From: Roseiarcus sp963774195
GTDB taxonomy: Bacteria; Pseudomonadota; Alphaproteobacteria; Rhizobiales; Beijerinckiaceae
Assembly: GCA_963774195.1 (NCBI GenBank)
Contig: CAVZDY010000002.1
Location: 248,001-312,000, forward strand
Direction of reading: 5' to 3'
Length of the DNA stretch: 64,000 bases
Shown in pieces: positions 17,160 through 26,765 of the stretch (positions within the stretch are counted from its first letter, which is position 1; each line of letters begins with the position of its first letter). The notes beneath the pieces were generated by a model that saw only the letters and a list, made by a program, of their open reading frames with translations, did not search any database and was not told the origin of the DNA. The translations under genes were made by a program, and so were the position numbers.

Positions 17160-17852
17160 ATGCCCCGTTCCGAGCGTCTCATCGAGTTGATCCAGGCTCT
17201 GCGCCGTCGCCGGCTGCCGGCGACCGGCCGAGCGCTCGCGGACGAACTCGGGGTGAGCCTCCGGACGCTCTATCGCGACATCGCCAGCCTGCAAGGGCAG
17301 GGCGCCGCAATCATTGGGGAAGCGGGCGTCGGCTATGTGCTGAAGCCTGGCTTTCTGCTGCCGCCGCTGATGTTCTCCGAGGACGAGATCGAAGCGCTCG
17401 TCCTCGGGTCGCGCTGGGTTGTCGAACGCGCCGACGGCCGGCTCGGCGATGCGGCGCGCAACGCGCTGGCGAAGATCGCCGCGGTGCTGCCCGAGGACCT
17501 GCGCGACACGCTCGACGCTTCGCCGCTGCTGATCGGACCGGGCTGCGACGCGAGCGTGGATGCGGTCGATCTTTCCGTGTTGCGCCAGGCGATCCGCGCC
17601 GAGCGCAAGGTCGCGATTCGCTATCGCGACGCTGCCAACTCAGCCTCGGAGCGAATTGTCTGGCCGTTCGCGCTGGGCTTTTTTGACCATGCGCGGGTGA
17701 TGGTCGCCTGGTGCGAGCTGCGCGGCGATTTTCGCAACTTTCGCACCGATCGGCTGGAGGCCTTCGCCGCGACCGACGAGCGCTATCCGCGCCGCCGGCG
17801 AGCGCTTCTGAAAGCCTGGCGGGAGGTCGAGGGCATTCCCGCCGAACCGTGA
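17160..17852 (+). CDS. WYL-domain transcriptional regulator (YafY/DeoR-like)
   Basis: A 230-residue regulator with an N-terminal winged helix (LIELIQALRRRRLPATGRAL, recognition helix around SLRTLYRDIASLQ) and a C-terminal WYL domain (about 140-225; IRAERKVAIRYRD and DHARVMVAWCELRGDFRNF). WYL domains sense ligands such as nucleotides or metabolites. Regulators of this type are often next to the VOC/glyoxalase gene they control, as here (67 bp downstream). The ATG at 17160 gives the family start MPRSERLIELIQ; the frame is open far upstream but antisense to the kinase gene. Confidence 0.9.
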   Translation: MPRSERLIELIQALRRRRLPATGRALADELGVSLRTLYRDIASLQGQGAAIIGEAGVGYVLKPGFLLPPLMFSEDEIEALVLGSRWVVERADGRLGDAARNALAKIAAVLPEDLRDTLDASPLLIGPGCDASVDAVDLSVLRQAIRAERKVAIRYRDAANSASERIVWPFALGFFDHARVMVAWCELRGDFRNFRTDRLEAFAATDERYPRRRRALLKAWREVEGIPAEP

Positions 17853-17919
17853 AGGCTGCTGCCAGAAATTGACAGTGGTCCGCCGTAGCCTCGCTCCTGT
17901 CCAAAAGGAGGAGCAAGCC

Positions 17920-18291
17920 ATGGCCAACCCGCATTTCGTTCTGCTCTACGTCGCGAGCCTCAAAGCCAGCGTCGACTTCTATCGCGATCTCCTTGAGCGC
18001 GAGCCCATCGATGCTTCGCCCACTTTTGCGATGTTCGCGCTCAATCCCGGCCTGATGCTCGGCCTCTGGGCGCGCGAGGGCGTGCAGCCGGCGCCTGGAG
18101 CCGGGACTGGCGGAGGCGAGCTTGCGTTGTCGCTGGCCGAGGCGCGCGACGTCGACGGCGCCTGCGAGCGCTGGCGGTCACTCGGGGTCCGCATTCTGCA
18201 AGAGCCAGTCGACATGGATTTCGGGCGCACCTTCGTTGGTCTCGACCCGGACGGCCATCGCCTGCGCGTGTTCTCGCCAAGCGGCGAGTAG
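17920..18291 (+). CDS. VOC/glyoxalase superfamily protein
   Basis: A 123-residue protein with the two beta-alpha-beta-beta-beta halves of the vicinal oxygen chelate fold (VASLKASVDFYRDLL in the first, FVGLDPDGHRLRVF in the second). Relatives include glyoxalases, dioxygenases and antibiotic-binding proteins; no substrate can be assigned. A strong ribosome site (aaaaggagg) precedes the ATG. The 67-bp gap after the WYL gene contains gacag (17871-17875) and ctgtc (17897-17901) as a spaced inverted repeat that could be an operator, although the arms are short. Confidence 0.87.
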   Translation: MANPHFVLLYVASLKASVDFYRDLLEREPIDASPTFAMFALNPGLMLGLWAREGVQPAPGAGTGGGELALSLAEARDVDGACERWRSLGVRILQEPVDMDFGRTFVGLDPDGHRLRVFSPSGE

Positions 18292-18301
18292 AAAATAACG
18301 C

Positions 18302-18330
18302 TTGAACAGGCAACCGAACGGTTGCATATT
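18302..18330 (+). promoter_or_regulatory. arsR promoter with operator palindrome between -35 and -10
   Basis: TTGAAC (18302-18307) and CATATT (18325-18330) are spaced by 17 bp. The perfect inverted repeat gcaaccg-aa-cggttgc (18310-18325) fills the spacer and touches the -10. The start point expected 7 bp after the -10 is at or next to the arsR start codon at 18338. The arrangement fits autorepression by the ArsR-type regulator encoded directly downstream. Confidence 0.75.
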
Positions 18331-18337
18331 GGCGTCC

Positions 18338-18670
18338 ATGAGCATGGACGCCGTCTTCAAGGCGCTGGCCGATCCGGTCCGGCGCGCCCTTCTCGACAGC
18401 CTCCACGCACGTAATGGGCAGACGCTCGGCGAGCTTTGCGAGGGGCGGAAGATGACGCGACAGGCGGTGACCAAGCACCTCGCGATCCTTGAGGAAGCCA
18501 ATCTCGTGGCCTCGCGCAAGCAGGGCCGCGAGAAGCTTCATTATCTGAACGCGGTTCCCATTCACGAGATCGCCGATCGCTGGATCGGCAAATACGAGCG
18601 GGCGCGGCTGAATGCCCTGGCCGATCTCAAACGCAGCCTCGAGGACGAGGAGGGGCAGGGGGAGCGTTGA
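18338..18670 (+). CDS. ArsR/SmtB family transcriptional regulator
   Basis: A 110-residue winged-helix repressor (AVFKALADPVRRALLDSLHA, recognition helix in MTRQAVTKHLAILEEANLV, wing ASRKQGREKLHYLN). It lacks the ELCVCDL metal-binding motif of ArsR/SmtB metal sensors, so it is of the non-metal type usually paired with an AHSA1/SRPBCC gene, which lies 142 bp downstream. ATGs at 18338 and 18344 are both possible; neither has a ribosome site within the predicted transcript, which suggests leaderless translation. A palindromic repeat separates the two genes of the pair. Confidence 0.92.
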   Translation: MSMDAVFKALADPVRRALLDSLHARNGQTLGELCEGRKMTRQAVTKHLAILEEANLVASRKQGREKLHYLNAVPIHEIADRWIGKYERARLNALADLKRSLEDEEGQGER

Positions 18671-18685
18671 GCGCAGCCGTCAGGG

Positions 18686-18794
18686 CGTCTTGGCCGGGCT
18701 GGTCCCGGCCATCCACGCGGCGCCGCGGCTCCAAACTCCGAAGCGTCACGCCAACGGCGCGGCGTGGATGCCTGGCACAAGGCCGGGCAGGACG
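18686..18794. repeat. Long imperfect palindromic repeat, family A copy 2, inside the arsR-AHSA1 gene pair
   Basis: The left arm cgtcttggccgggctggtcc continues with cggccatccacgcggcgccg. The right arm is its imperfect complement (gcggcgtggatgcctggcac and following). It occupies nearly the whole gap between the regulator and its presumed partner, so it would be transcribed with them and could form a stable hairpin in the mRNA. Confidence 0.75.
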
Positions 18795-18812
18795 ATCAAA
18801 GAGGAGGAACCG

Positions 18813-19262
18813 ATGCCAGACAACGCCTACGTCTATGTGACCTATATCCGCACCACCCCGGAGCGTCTGTGGACCGCCCTGACGAGCCCGGAGTTCACCA
18901 GGCAATATTGGTTCGGGATGCATCAGGAGACGGAATGGAAGCCCGGCTCGCCGTGGCGGCTGGTGTTTCCCGATGGGCGGATCGCCGACGCGGGCGAGGT
19001 CGTCGAGGTCGATCCGCCCAAGCGCCTCGTGCTCAATTGGCGCAACGAGTTCAGGCCGGAACTGAAGGTGGAGGGTTACTCCCGCTGCACGATGGAGCTC
19101 GAACCGGTCGCCGAGGCCGTCAAGCTGACCATCACCCATGCGATCGACGCGCCGGAGTCGAAGTTCGTTCAGGCGGTCTCAAACGGTTGGCCGCTCATCC
19201 TCTCCAACTTGAAGTCGCTGCTGGAGACGGGGGAACTCGTACTGAAGGTGAAGCCTTCCTGA
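18813..19262 (+). CDS. SRPBCC/AHSA1-domain protein
   Basis: A 149-residue START-like protein of the AHSA1 (activator of Hsp90 ATPase 1 homologue) family: YVTYIRTTPERLWTALTSPE at the start, GEVVEVDPPKRLVLNWR in the middle and GWPLILSNLKSLLETGE at the end are hallmark segments. These proteins bind hydrophobic ligands in a central cavity; the bacterial role is unknown. The ribosome site gaggagg sits before the ATG. The gene is the partner of the ArsR-type regulator upstream and is convergent with the Smr gene, 3 bp away. Confidence 0.88.
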   Translation: MPDNAYVYVTYIRTTPERLWTALTSPEFTRQYWFGMHQETEWKPGSPWRLVFPDGRIADAGEVVEVDPPKRLVLNWRNEFRPELKVEGYSRCTMELEPVAEAVKLTITHAIDAPESKFVQAVSNGWPLILSNLKSLLETGELVLKVKPS

Positions 19263-19265
19263 TCG

Positions 19266-19856
19266 CTACCGCGCGACGTCTCTGCGCCGCAGCCTCACAT
19301 AGAGCGCGCCGGCCCCCCCGTGGGCGCGGCCCGCTTCCTCGAAACCCAGCACGACCGCCCGCAAGTCCGGCTCGCGCAGCCAGTGCGGCACGAGCCGGCG
19401 GAGAACGCCGGGCTCGTCGACCCAGGAATAGGCGGTCTCCCGACTGCGCGCATTGCCTTTGCCGGTGACGACGACCACCAGCCGGCCGCCCTGCGCCTGC
19501 GCGCGGACGAGGAAGCCGCGCAGCGCGTGGTGCGCCTGGGCTTGCGTCATGCCGTGCAGGTCGAGGGCGCTGTCGACGCCGGTGCGTCCGCGGGCGAGAT
19601 CGCGCTTAAGGCGGCGCTCGAGCGGCGCGAGCGGCGGCGGGCTCGCCGGACGCGGCTTTGCCTGCGGCGGGGCGGACGCAGCGCGGGCGGGGGCTGGCGG
19701 CGCCGGCTCGGGCGCCGGTTGCGGCTGCGACAGCGCCGGGAGGCTTGCTCCGCGCCGTTTCTTGATGGATTTCGCGACCTCGACCCAGAGGGTGATTTCT
19801 TCGTCGCTGAGGCGGCGCACCCTGGAGGCGCGGCGCTTCTCCGTCGTCTCCTTCAC
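19266..19856 (-). CDS. Smr domain-containing protein
   Basis: A 196-residue protein with a basic N-terminal stretch, a Pro/Ala-rich linker (about 40-80) and a C-terminal Smr domain (about 95-190) with the motifs LDLHGMTQAQAH and VVVVTGKGN. Smr domains nick or bind nucleic acids; in bacteria stand-alone versions resemble YdaL/SmrA endonucleases and some act on mRNA of stalled ribosomes. The start is GTG at 19856, overlapping the mltA stop (GTGA, 4 bp), which implies coupled translation. Confidence 0.88.
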   Translation of the reverse strand: MKETTEKRRASRVRRLSDEEITLWVEVAKSIKKRRGASLPALSQPQPAPEPAPPAPARAASAPPQAKPRPASPPPLAPLERRLKRDLARGRTGVDSALDLHGMTQAQAHHALRGFLVRAQAQGGRLVVVVTGKGNARSRETAYSWVDEPGVLRRLVPHWLREPDLRAVVLGFEEAGRAHGGAGALYVRLRRRDVAR

Positions 19857-20947
19857 GGCTCGTCTCCGCGCGGCAGCAGCACGGTGAACGTCCCGCGGTG
19901 GCGGATGGCGCCGGCTAACGCGCCCGCCGCCTCGCCGCCGCCGAAAAAGATGTCGGCGCGCGCCGCGCCGAGGATCGCCGAGCCGGTATCCTGCGCGATC
20001 ATCAGCCGGCGGAACGGCGTCGGCGCCTCATCCCGCCAGGGCAGATCGGCGTCGATGAGGAACGGCGTCCCATAGGCCCAGATCGAGCGGTCGACCGCGA
20101 TCGAGCGCAGCGGCGTCAGCGGAACGCCCGCGCCTCCGGTCGGCCCCAACGCGGGATCGAACGCCTCCTCGAGCTTGAAGAAGACGTAGGAGCGATTGCG
20201 CTGCATCAGAGCCCGGCCCTTGTCGCCGGGGCGGAGCCCGTTGTCGCGCAGCCAGCGCTTGAGGCGCGCCAGCGACATTTCGGGCTCGGCGATTTCGCCC
20301 GCTTCGATGAGGAGGCGGCCGATCGAGGTATAGGGCAGGCCGTTGCGGCCGTCATAGGCGAGGCGAAGCTGTCGCCCGTCGGGGAGTTCGGCCCGCGCCG
20401 AGCCTTGCACCTGCGCGAGAAAAACCTCGACCTCGTCTTCGAGCCAGACGATCGCCTCGCCTTCCGCCGCCTCGATCGCGGCGCGCTCGGGATAGGCGCG
20501 CAGGACGCCGTCGCCTAACCGCTGCGCGCCGGTCAATTCCGGGTCGAGTCGCGCCGGCGCCGCGCCGAGCGGGAAGGAGACGAGATCGGCCGGTCGCGCG
20601 AGGACTGGGGCGGTGAACTGCGGCGTCCGGACGAGCGAACCTCTGACGAGGGGCTCATAGTAGCCGGTGAGGAAACCCGCGCCGTCCGTCGCGTCGGATT
20701 TCACGCGGAACGGCTGAAAGCGCTCCCTGAAAAAGCGCCGCGCAGCGGCGGCGCTCCGTTCCCCCGCGAGCGCGTCGCGCGCGATCGCGATCAGGCGAGG
20801 GGAGGGCTCGTGCGCCGCTCGCGTCGGGTGGAGGCCGTCGCAGAGCGCCCGCGCCGAGACGAGGAAAGCGGCGAAGGCGGCCCCCGCATCGTCCGTTTCG
20901 AAGCCGGCGAGGTCTTCGAAGCACACCGGCTCCAGACGCGTCGTCAT
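19853..20947 (-). CDS. mltA: Membrane-bound lytic murein transglycosylase A family protein (MltA)
   Basis: A 364-residue protein with the MltA barrel (GFLTGYYEPLVRGS near residue 95 onward) and the C-terminal 3D domain, seen as IAQDTGSAILGAARADIFFG with its catalytic-type Asp. MltA cleaves peptidoglycan glycan strands to anhydromuropeptides. Unusually, no signal peptide or lipobox is visible: the ATG at 20947 has a good site (gagga) and the protein starts MTTRLEPVCFEDL. An upstream extension would have to overlap the preceding gene. It is the middle gene of a Tim44-mltA-smr operon. Confidence 0.9.
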   Translation of the reverse strand: MTTRLEPVCFEDLAGFETDDAGAAFAAFLVSARALCDGLHPTRAAHEPSPRLIAIARDALAGERSAAAARRFFRERFQPFRVKSDATDGAGFLTGYYEPLVRGSLVRTPQFTAPVLARPADLVSFPLGAAPARLDPELTGAQRLGDGVLRAYPERAAIEAAEGEAIVWLEDEVEVFLAQVQGSARAELPDGRQLRLAYDGRNGLPYTSIGRLLIEAGEIAEPEMSLARLKRWLRDNGLRPGDKGRALMQRNRSYVFFKLEEAFDPALGPTGGAGVPLTPLRSIAVDRSIWAYGTPFLIDADLPWRDEAPTPFRRLMIAQDTGSAILGAARADIFFGGGEAAGALAGAIRHRGTFTVLLPRGDEP

Positions 20948-20970
20948 TGGCGATCCTCGGAGCGGCCGAT

Positions 20971-21684
20971 TCAGTGAACCGTTTGCGTCGCCGTGAGGAG
21001 CCAGTTCGGGTCGCGCGAATTGGTGTCGCGGGTGAAGGTCCAGATGTCGAGATGGTCGGCGACCTCGTTGGCCGCGCCGTCGACGACGGCCCCCGAGGCG
21101 TCGTGCGTCACCGAGGCGAGTTTGGCGGCGAACCGCACGGAGACGGAGGCGACCGCGCCGGTCAGCCGGGCGTCGACGATATCCGACGCGTCGATCGACA
21201 CCAGCGTCGTCGTCAGCGTCTGGCCGGCGGCGAGCCGGGCCCGAATGGCCTTGTCGAAGTTGGCGAACACCTCGGGCGCAAGCAGGCGGCGCAAGCTCGA
21301 GACGTCGGCGGCGGCGAAAGCCGAGACGGTCATGTCATAGGCCGCGCGCGCGCCGGCGAGGAAGCGGTCGGGCGTAAAGTCGGGGTCGGCGGCGGCGACC
21401 GCGTCGAGGCCGGCCGCGAGGGGCGAACCGGCCTGCGCGAAGCCCTTCCACCGATCCGGCGAGGGCGCAGCTTCCGGTTGCGCAAAGCCGCGCGCGGCGG
21501 CGCCGAGGGGGATGACATTGCCGCCGTTCGGCGGCGCGCGGAAATCGCCAGGGCCGCGGGTAGGCGAGCGGTCCTGCGGCGGCCGCTGCGCGCCGTTGCG
21601 GGTTCCGAGCACCGAGCGCAGCTTGAAGACCACGAAGATCGCGACGATGGCGAAGATGATCGTCGATGGGTCAAAATTCTGCAT
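20971..21684 (-). CDS. Tim44-like domain protein
   Basis: A 237-residue protein with an N-terminal membrane anchor (STIIFAIVAIFVVFKLRSVLG, residues 8-28, slightly over), a Pro/Arg-rich linker and a C-terminal Tim44/TimA domain (about 115-237, ending DIWTFTRDTNSRDPNWLL). The family is related to mitochondrial Tim44; bacterial TimA is thought to act at the inner membrane, function uncertain. The ATG at 21684 (MQNFDPSTI) is the family start; the frame continues 20 codons upstream without similarity. First gene of the Tim44-mltA-smr operon, a conserved rhizobial arrangement. Confidence 0.88.
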   Translation of the reverse strand: MQNFDPSTIIFAIVAIFVVFKLRSVLGTRNGAQRPPQDRSPTRGPGDFRAPPNGGNVIPLGAAARGFAQPEAAPSPDRWKGFAQAGSPLAAGLDAVAAADPDFTPDRFLAGARAAYDMTVSAFAAADVSSLRRLLAPEVFANFDKAIRARLAAGQTLTTTLVSIDASDIVDARLTGAVASVSVRFAAKLASVTHDASGAVVDGAANEVADHLDIWTFTRDTNSRDPNWLLTATQTVH

Positions 21685-21846
21685 GGCCGGTCCTCGGTTC
21701 ACGCGGCGGCTCCGCCGACCGACGCCTTCCCTAGTTAGGATCATCGGGCCGATTTGGCTAGAACCATGACAATGGTTGGCCGTTGCGCCTGGCGGCGAAC
21801 GATGATTTCAACTCCTCATAGGAGCGTCGGCGGGAAGGATGGAGCG

Positions 21847-22836
21847 TTGAGCGAGTTTGGCAAGATCGGCGTCGTGGGGGCGGGAGCCTGGGGGTTGGCG
21901 CTCGCCAATGCGGCAGCGGCAGCCGGTCGAGAGGTGACGATCTGGGGCCGCGGCGTCGCCGAGATGCGCTCCCTGCAGGAGACGCGGCGGGACGCGCGCC
22001 TGCCCGGCGTGACGCTCGCCGCTTCGATCACGGTCATCTCGGATTTGGGGGCGCTCGCGGATTGCGAGGCCGTGCTGGTCGCCGTCCCGGCGCAGACGAC
22101 GCGCGAAGTGGCGACGCGCCTCGCGGCCGCCCTGACGCGTCCGCGGCCGCTCATCGCCTGCGCCAAAGGGGTCGAGCGCCACACCCATTGTTTCATGACC
22201 GAGGCGCTTGCGGAGGCCGCGCCGGGTTGGACCCCCGCAATCCTGTCGGGGCCGAGCTTCGCGATCGACGTCGCGTCCGGCCTGCCGACGGCGGTGACGC
22301 TGGCGAGCGGCGATGAAGCGATCGCGCGGAGCCTCTGCGACGCGCTGCGCGGGCCGAGCCTGCGCCTCTATCACTCCACCGACGTGCGCGGCGTCGAGAT
22401 CGGCGGCGCGGCTAAGAACGTCCTCGGCATCGCCTGCGGCGTTGCGGCGGGGCTCGAACTCGGCGCCAGCGCCTCCGCCGCGCTGATCGCGCGCGGCTTC
22501 GCCGAATTGCGCCGCTTCGGCGAGGCGTTCGGCGCGCGGCCGAATACGCTGATGGGCCTTTCCGGCCTCGGCGACCTCGTCCTGACCTGCTCGTCGGCGC
22601 AGTCGCGCAACTTCGCTTTCGGCACGGCGCTGGGGCAGGGGCGCCGCCTCGACGAGGCGGCCGGCGGCAAGCTGGTCGAAGGCGCCTTCACGGCCGCCGC
22701 GCTGATGCAGATGGCGCGCTCGCGCGGCGTCGACATGCCGATCTGCGCCGCCGTCGAAGCGCTGCTCGGCGGCGCGATCGACCCGCGGGAGGCCGTCGTC
22801 GCTTTGCTCGCCCGCCCACAGAAAGGCGAGGAATAG
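21847..22836 (+). CDS. gpsA: Glycerol-3-phosphate dehydrogenase [NAD(P)+]
   Basis: A 329-residue cytosolic enzyme that reduces dihydroxyacetone phosphate to glycerol 3-phosphate for phospholipid synthesis. It has the nucleotide-binding GAGAWG (residues 11-16), the conserved GPSFAIDVASGLPTAV segment and the active-site lysine region IGGAAKNVLGIACG. I chose the TTG at 21847 (LSEFGKIGVV) because the ribosome site ggaaggatggag precedes it and it gives the family length; the ATG at 21802 would add 15 non-conserved residues. Confidence 0.93.
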   Translation: MSEFGKIGVVGAGAWGLALANAAAAAGREVTIWGRGVAEMRSLQETRRDARLPGVTLAASITVISDLGALADCEAVLVAVPAQTTREVATRLAAALTRPRPLIACAKGVERHTHCFMTEALAEAAPGWTPAILSGPSFAIDVASGLPTAVTLASGDEAIARSLCDALRGPSLRLYHSTDVRGVEIGGAAKNVLGIACGVAAGLELGASASAALIARGFAELRRFGEAFGARPNTLMGLSGLGDLVLTCSSAQSRNFAFGTALGQGRRLDEAAGGKLVEGAFTAAALMQMARSRGVDMPICAAVEALLGGAIDPREAVVALLARPQKGEE

Positions 22837-22906
22837 CCGCGCGCTCGCGCTTTACGAGCGCGCGTCGATCGCCTAGATCGAAATCGAGCAGATTTGGGGG
22901 AATGGC

Positions 22907-23197
22907 ATGCTTTTCGTCGCCACTTGCACCGACAAACCCGACAGCATGGCGTTGCGCATGGAGACGCGCCCGGAGCATCTCGCCTATCTCGCGTCGCTCG
23001 GCGATCGCGTGCGCATCGGCGGCGCGATTTTGACGCCGGATCAAAAGAGCGTGGTCGGCTCGCTGCTGATCTTCGAGGCGGCCGACGAAGCGGAAGTCAG
23101 GGCGCTGCTTGCGAATGACCCCTACGCCAAGGCGCAACTCTTTGCGAACGTCGACGTCAAACCCTGGCGGCAGGCGGTTGGCCTGCCGCTCGCTTGA
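22907..23197 (+). CDS. YciI-like protein
   Basis: A 96-residue protein of the YciI/DGPF family: it starts MLFVATCTDKPDSM, has the conserved HLAYLASLGDRVRIGG segment with the His-Asp pair of the family, and ends near NDPYAKAQLFANVDVKPW. The ferredoxin-like fold has a putative active site but no established reaction in most bacteria. It lies 70 bp after gpsA and 8 bp before the EVE-domain gene, and is probably cotranscribed with both. Confidence 0.88.
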   Translation: MLFVATCTDKPDSMALRMETRPEHLAYLASLGDRVRIGGAILTPDQKSVVGSLLIFEAADEAEVRALLANDPYAKAQLFANVDVKPWRQAVGLPLA

Positions 23198-23205
23198 GGA
23201 TCGTC

Positions 23206-23619
23206 ATGGCCCACTGGCTGTTCAAGAGCGAGCCGTCCGTCTGGTCCTTCGACGCCCAGGTCGCCCAAGGCGAGAAGGGTACGAGCTGGAACGGCGTGCG
23301 CAACCATTCCGCCAAGCTCAATATGATGGCGATGAAGGTCGGCGAGCAGGGGTTTTTCTATCACTCCAACGAAGGCAAGGCGATCGTCGGCGTCGTCGAG
23401 GTGATCAAGCCCTACTATCCCGATCCGACCGACGAGAGCGGCAAGTTCGGCATGGTCGACATCAAGGCGGTGCGCGCCATGCCGCGGCCGGTGACGCTCG
23501 AAGCGGTGAAGGCCGAGAAGCGCCTCGCCAAAATGGCGCTGGTTGTCTTTTCGCGCCTTTCGGTGCAGCCCGTCACCGACGAGGAATGGCGGATCGTCTG
23601 CGAAATGGGCGGATTTTGA
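23206..23619 (+). CDS. EVE domain-containing protein
   Basis: A 137-residue single-domain protein of the EVE (thymocyte nuclear protein 1-like, PUA-related) family: HWLFKSEPSVWSF at the start, WNGVRNHSAKLNMMAMKVGE in the middle and the aromatic-rich FFYHSNEGKAIVGVVEV. EVE domains bind modified bases in DNA or RNA. The gpsA-YciI-EVE order is common in Rhizobiales. The ATG at 23206 has gagga upstream; a TTG four codons earlier overlaps the YciI stop. Confidence 0.9.
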   Translation: MAHWLFKSEPSVWSFDAQVAQGEKGTSWNGVRNHSAKLNMMAMKVGEQGFFYHSNEGKAIVGVVEVIKPYYPDPTDESGKFGMVDIKAVRAMPRPVTLEAVKAEKRLAKMALVVFSRLSVQPVTDEEWRIVCEMGGF

Positions 23620-23693
23620 CAAGGCTTCCTTAGCCAAAGCGGCGCGTCAATTCGCGTCGTCACCGTTTGTTAAGCAGCGGGGCTTCAGGCTCG

Positions 23694-23715
23694 CCCGAGT
23701 ATTCGTGTTCTCGGG
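23694..23715 (+). terminator. Hairpin after the EVE-domain gene
   Basis: cccgag (23694-23699) pairs with ctcggg (23710-23715) around a 10-nt loop and is followed by ttt. It lies 75 bp past the EVE stop and just upstream of a small open frame, so it may be a terminator or part of that frame's leader. Confidence 0.4.
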
Positions 23716-23723
23716 TTTGAGTG

Positions 23724-23927
23724 ATGACCATTTCCGCAATTCCGCAAATCGTCGCCTACGTCCCGGTCGCTCCGGTTGAGAAGGTCGCGCCGGTGCGTCG
23801 CGCCGTGCCCAAAAACGAGGCGAAAAAATCGTCGAAGGCCGCGAAGGGCGAGCTTGCGCGGTCGCCCGAGTCCACCAGTTCGAGCTCCGTCCTGACGCTT
23901 CTGAGCGCGTTGCAGACGGGCGGTTAG
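23724..23927 (+). CDS. Small protein of unknown function
   Basis: A 67-residue frame with codon use like its neighbours: Val/Pro-rich N-terminus (MTISAIPQIVAYVPVAPVE), basic middle (PKNEAKKSSKAAKGE) and a Ser/Leu-rich end (SSSSVLTLLSALQTGG). There is no signal peptide or membrane segment. The ribosome site is weak and a hairpin lies directly upstream, so expression is uncertain. I recognise no family. A longer frame on the other strand here looks like a compositional shadow. Confidence 0.4.
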   Translation: MTISAIPQIVAYVPVAPVEKVAPVRRAVPKNEAKKSSKAAKGELARSPESTSSSSVLTLLSALQTGG

Positions 23928-24088
23928 CCCTCCGCCTGAGGCGCCTTCGTCGTATCGCGCGGGCCTCAATTCCGAAAGTCGCAGCAGGATTACCACAGCT
24001 CGGAAGGGGGAGCGCCCTTGTTCCGCGCGGCCGCGATGAGGCATACTCTCCGCCGAATTGCGCGCGCGAAGGCGCGAGGGAGAGACTG

Positions 24089-26035
<1,947 letters not shown>

Positions 26036-26041
26036 CCGAAG

Positions 26042-26518
26042 CTATGCGACTGCGCGCCGCAATTGTCGGCGCGCTTCGCCGAGCGCCAGCGCGGCGGCGA
26101 CGCCGACGTTGAGCGAGCGCAAGGGCGGGCGAATCGGAATGCGCACGCGCGCGTCCGCCGCCTGTCGCACCGCCTCCGGGACGCCTGCCAATTCGCGTCC
26201 GACGAGGATCACGTCGCCCGGCGCGAAGGCGAAGTCCCAAAGCGCGTCCTCGCCGTGCGTGGTGAGCAGCACGAGGCGGCGCTTCGCCTCGGCGCGCCAG
26301 CTTTCAAATCGCGCGAAGGAAAGATGGCGCTCGATCGACAGCGCGTCGAGATAGTCCATTCCCGAGCGCCGCAGCCGCCGGTCTGAAAGCGCAAAGCCTG
26401 CAGGCTCGATGATCGCCGCCTCGACGTCGAGACAGGCGCAGGTGCGCAGCATCGCCCCGACGTTCTGGGCGATGTCCGGCTCATAGAACGCGAGCGTGAG
26501 GCGTGCGAGCGCAGTCAT
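26042..26518 (-). CDS. trmL: tRNA (cytidine(34)-2'-O)-methyltransferase
   Basis: A 158-residue SPOUT-family methyltransferase: AFYEPDIAQNVGAMLRTCAC at the start, the central IIEPAGFALSDRRLRRSGMDYLD segment, and the C-terminal knot with VGRELAGVPE and SLNVGVAAALALGEA. TrmL methylates the wobble nucleotide of certain leucine tRNAs. It is convergent with acsA and divergent from the cytochrome bc1 operon. The related TrmH group is longer and differs in these motifs. Confidence 0.9.
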   Translation of the reverse strand: MTALARLTLAFYEPDIAQNVGAMLRTCACLDVEAAIIEPAGFALSDRRLRRSGMDYLDALSIERHLSFARFESWRAEAKRRLVLLTTHGEDALWDFAFAPGDVILVGRELAGVPEAVRQAADARVRIPIRPPLRSLNVGVAAALALGEARRQLRRAVA

Positions 26519-26765
26519 CGCCTGTGCATAATCAGAATTGCCGAACTCTTGTCATGCTCGCTTGCGGATTCTCGGCGATCGCGGAGGGCGACGATTTGTC
26601 GCTGTCAACCCTATGGACAACCACAGCAAACGATGCGAAATAACCCTTAATAGGGAGTGGCGCGCTTTTGCCGGCGCGACCCTTCGAGCCTGGGCGGCGA
26701 GAGGCGTCGCGAACACTGCGATCTCGCAGACCGCCCGGGCCAGCGAAAACAAATGGGGGAAACAT

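Noticed and set aside
17871..17901. Spaced inverted repeat gacag...ctgtc before the VOC gene as a WYL-regulator operator
   Set aside because: The arms are only 5 bp with 21 bp between, which is likely by chance; mentioned only as a weak possibility in the gene entry.
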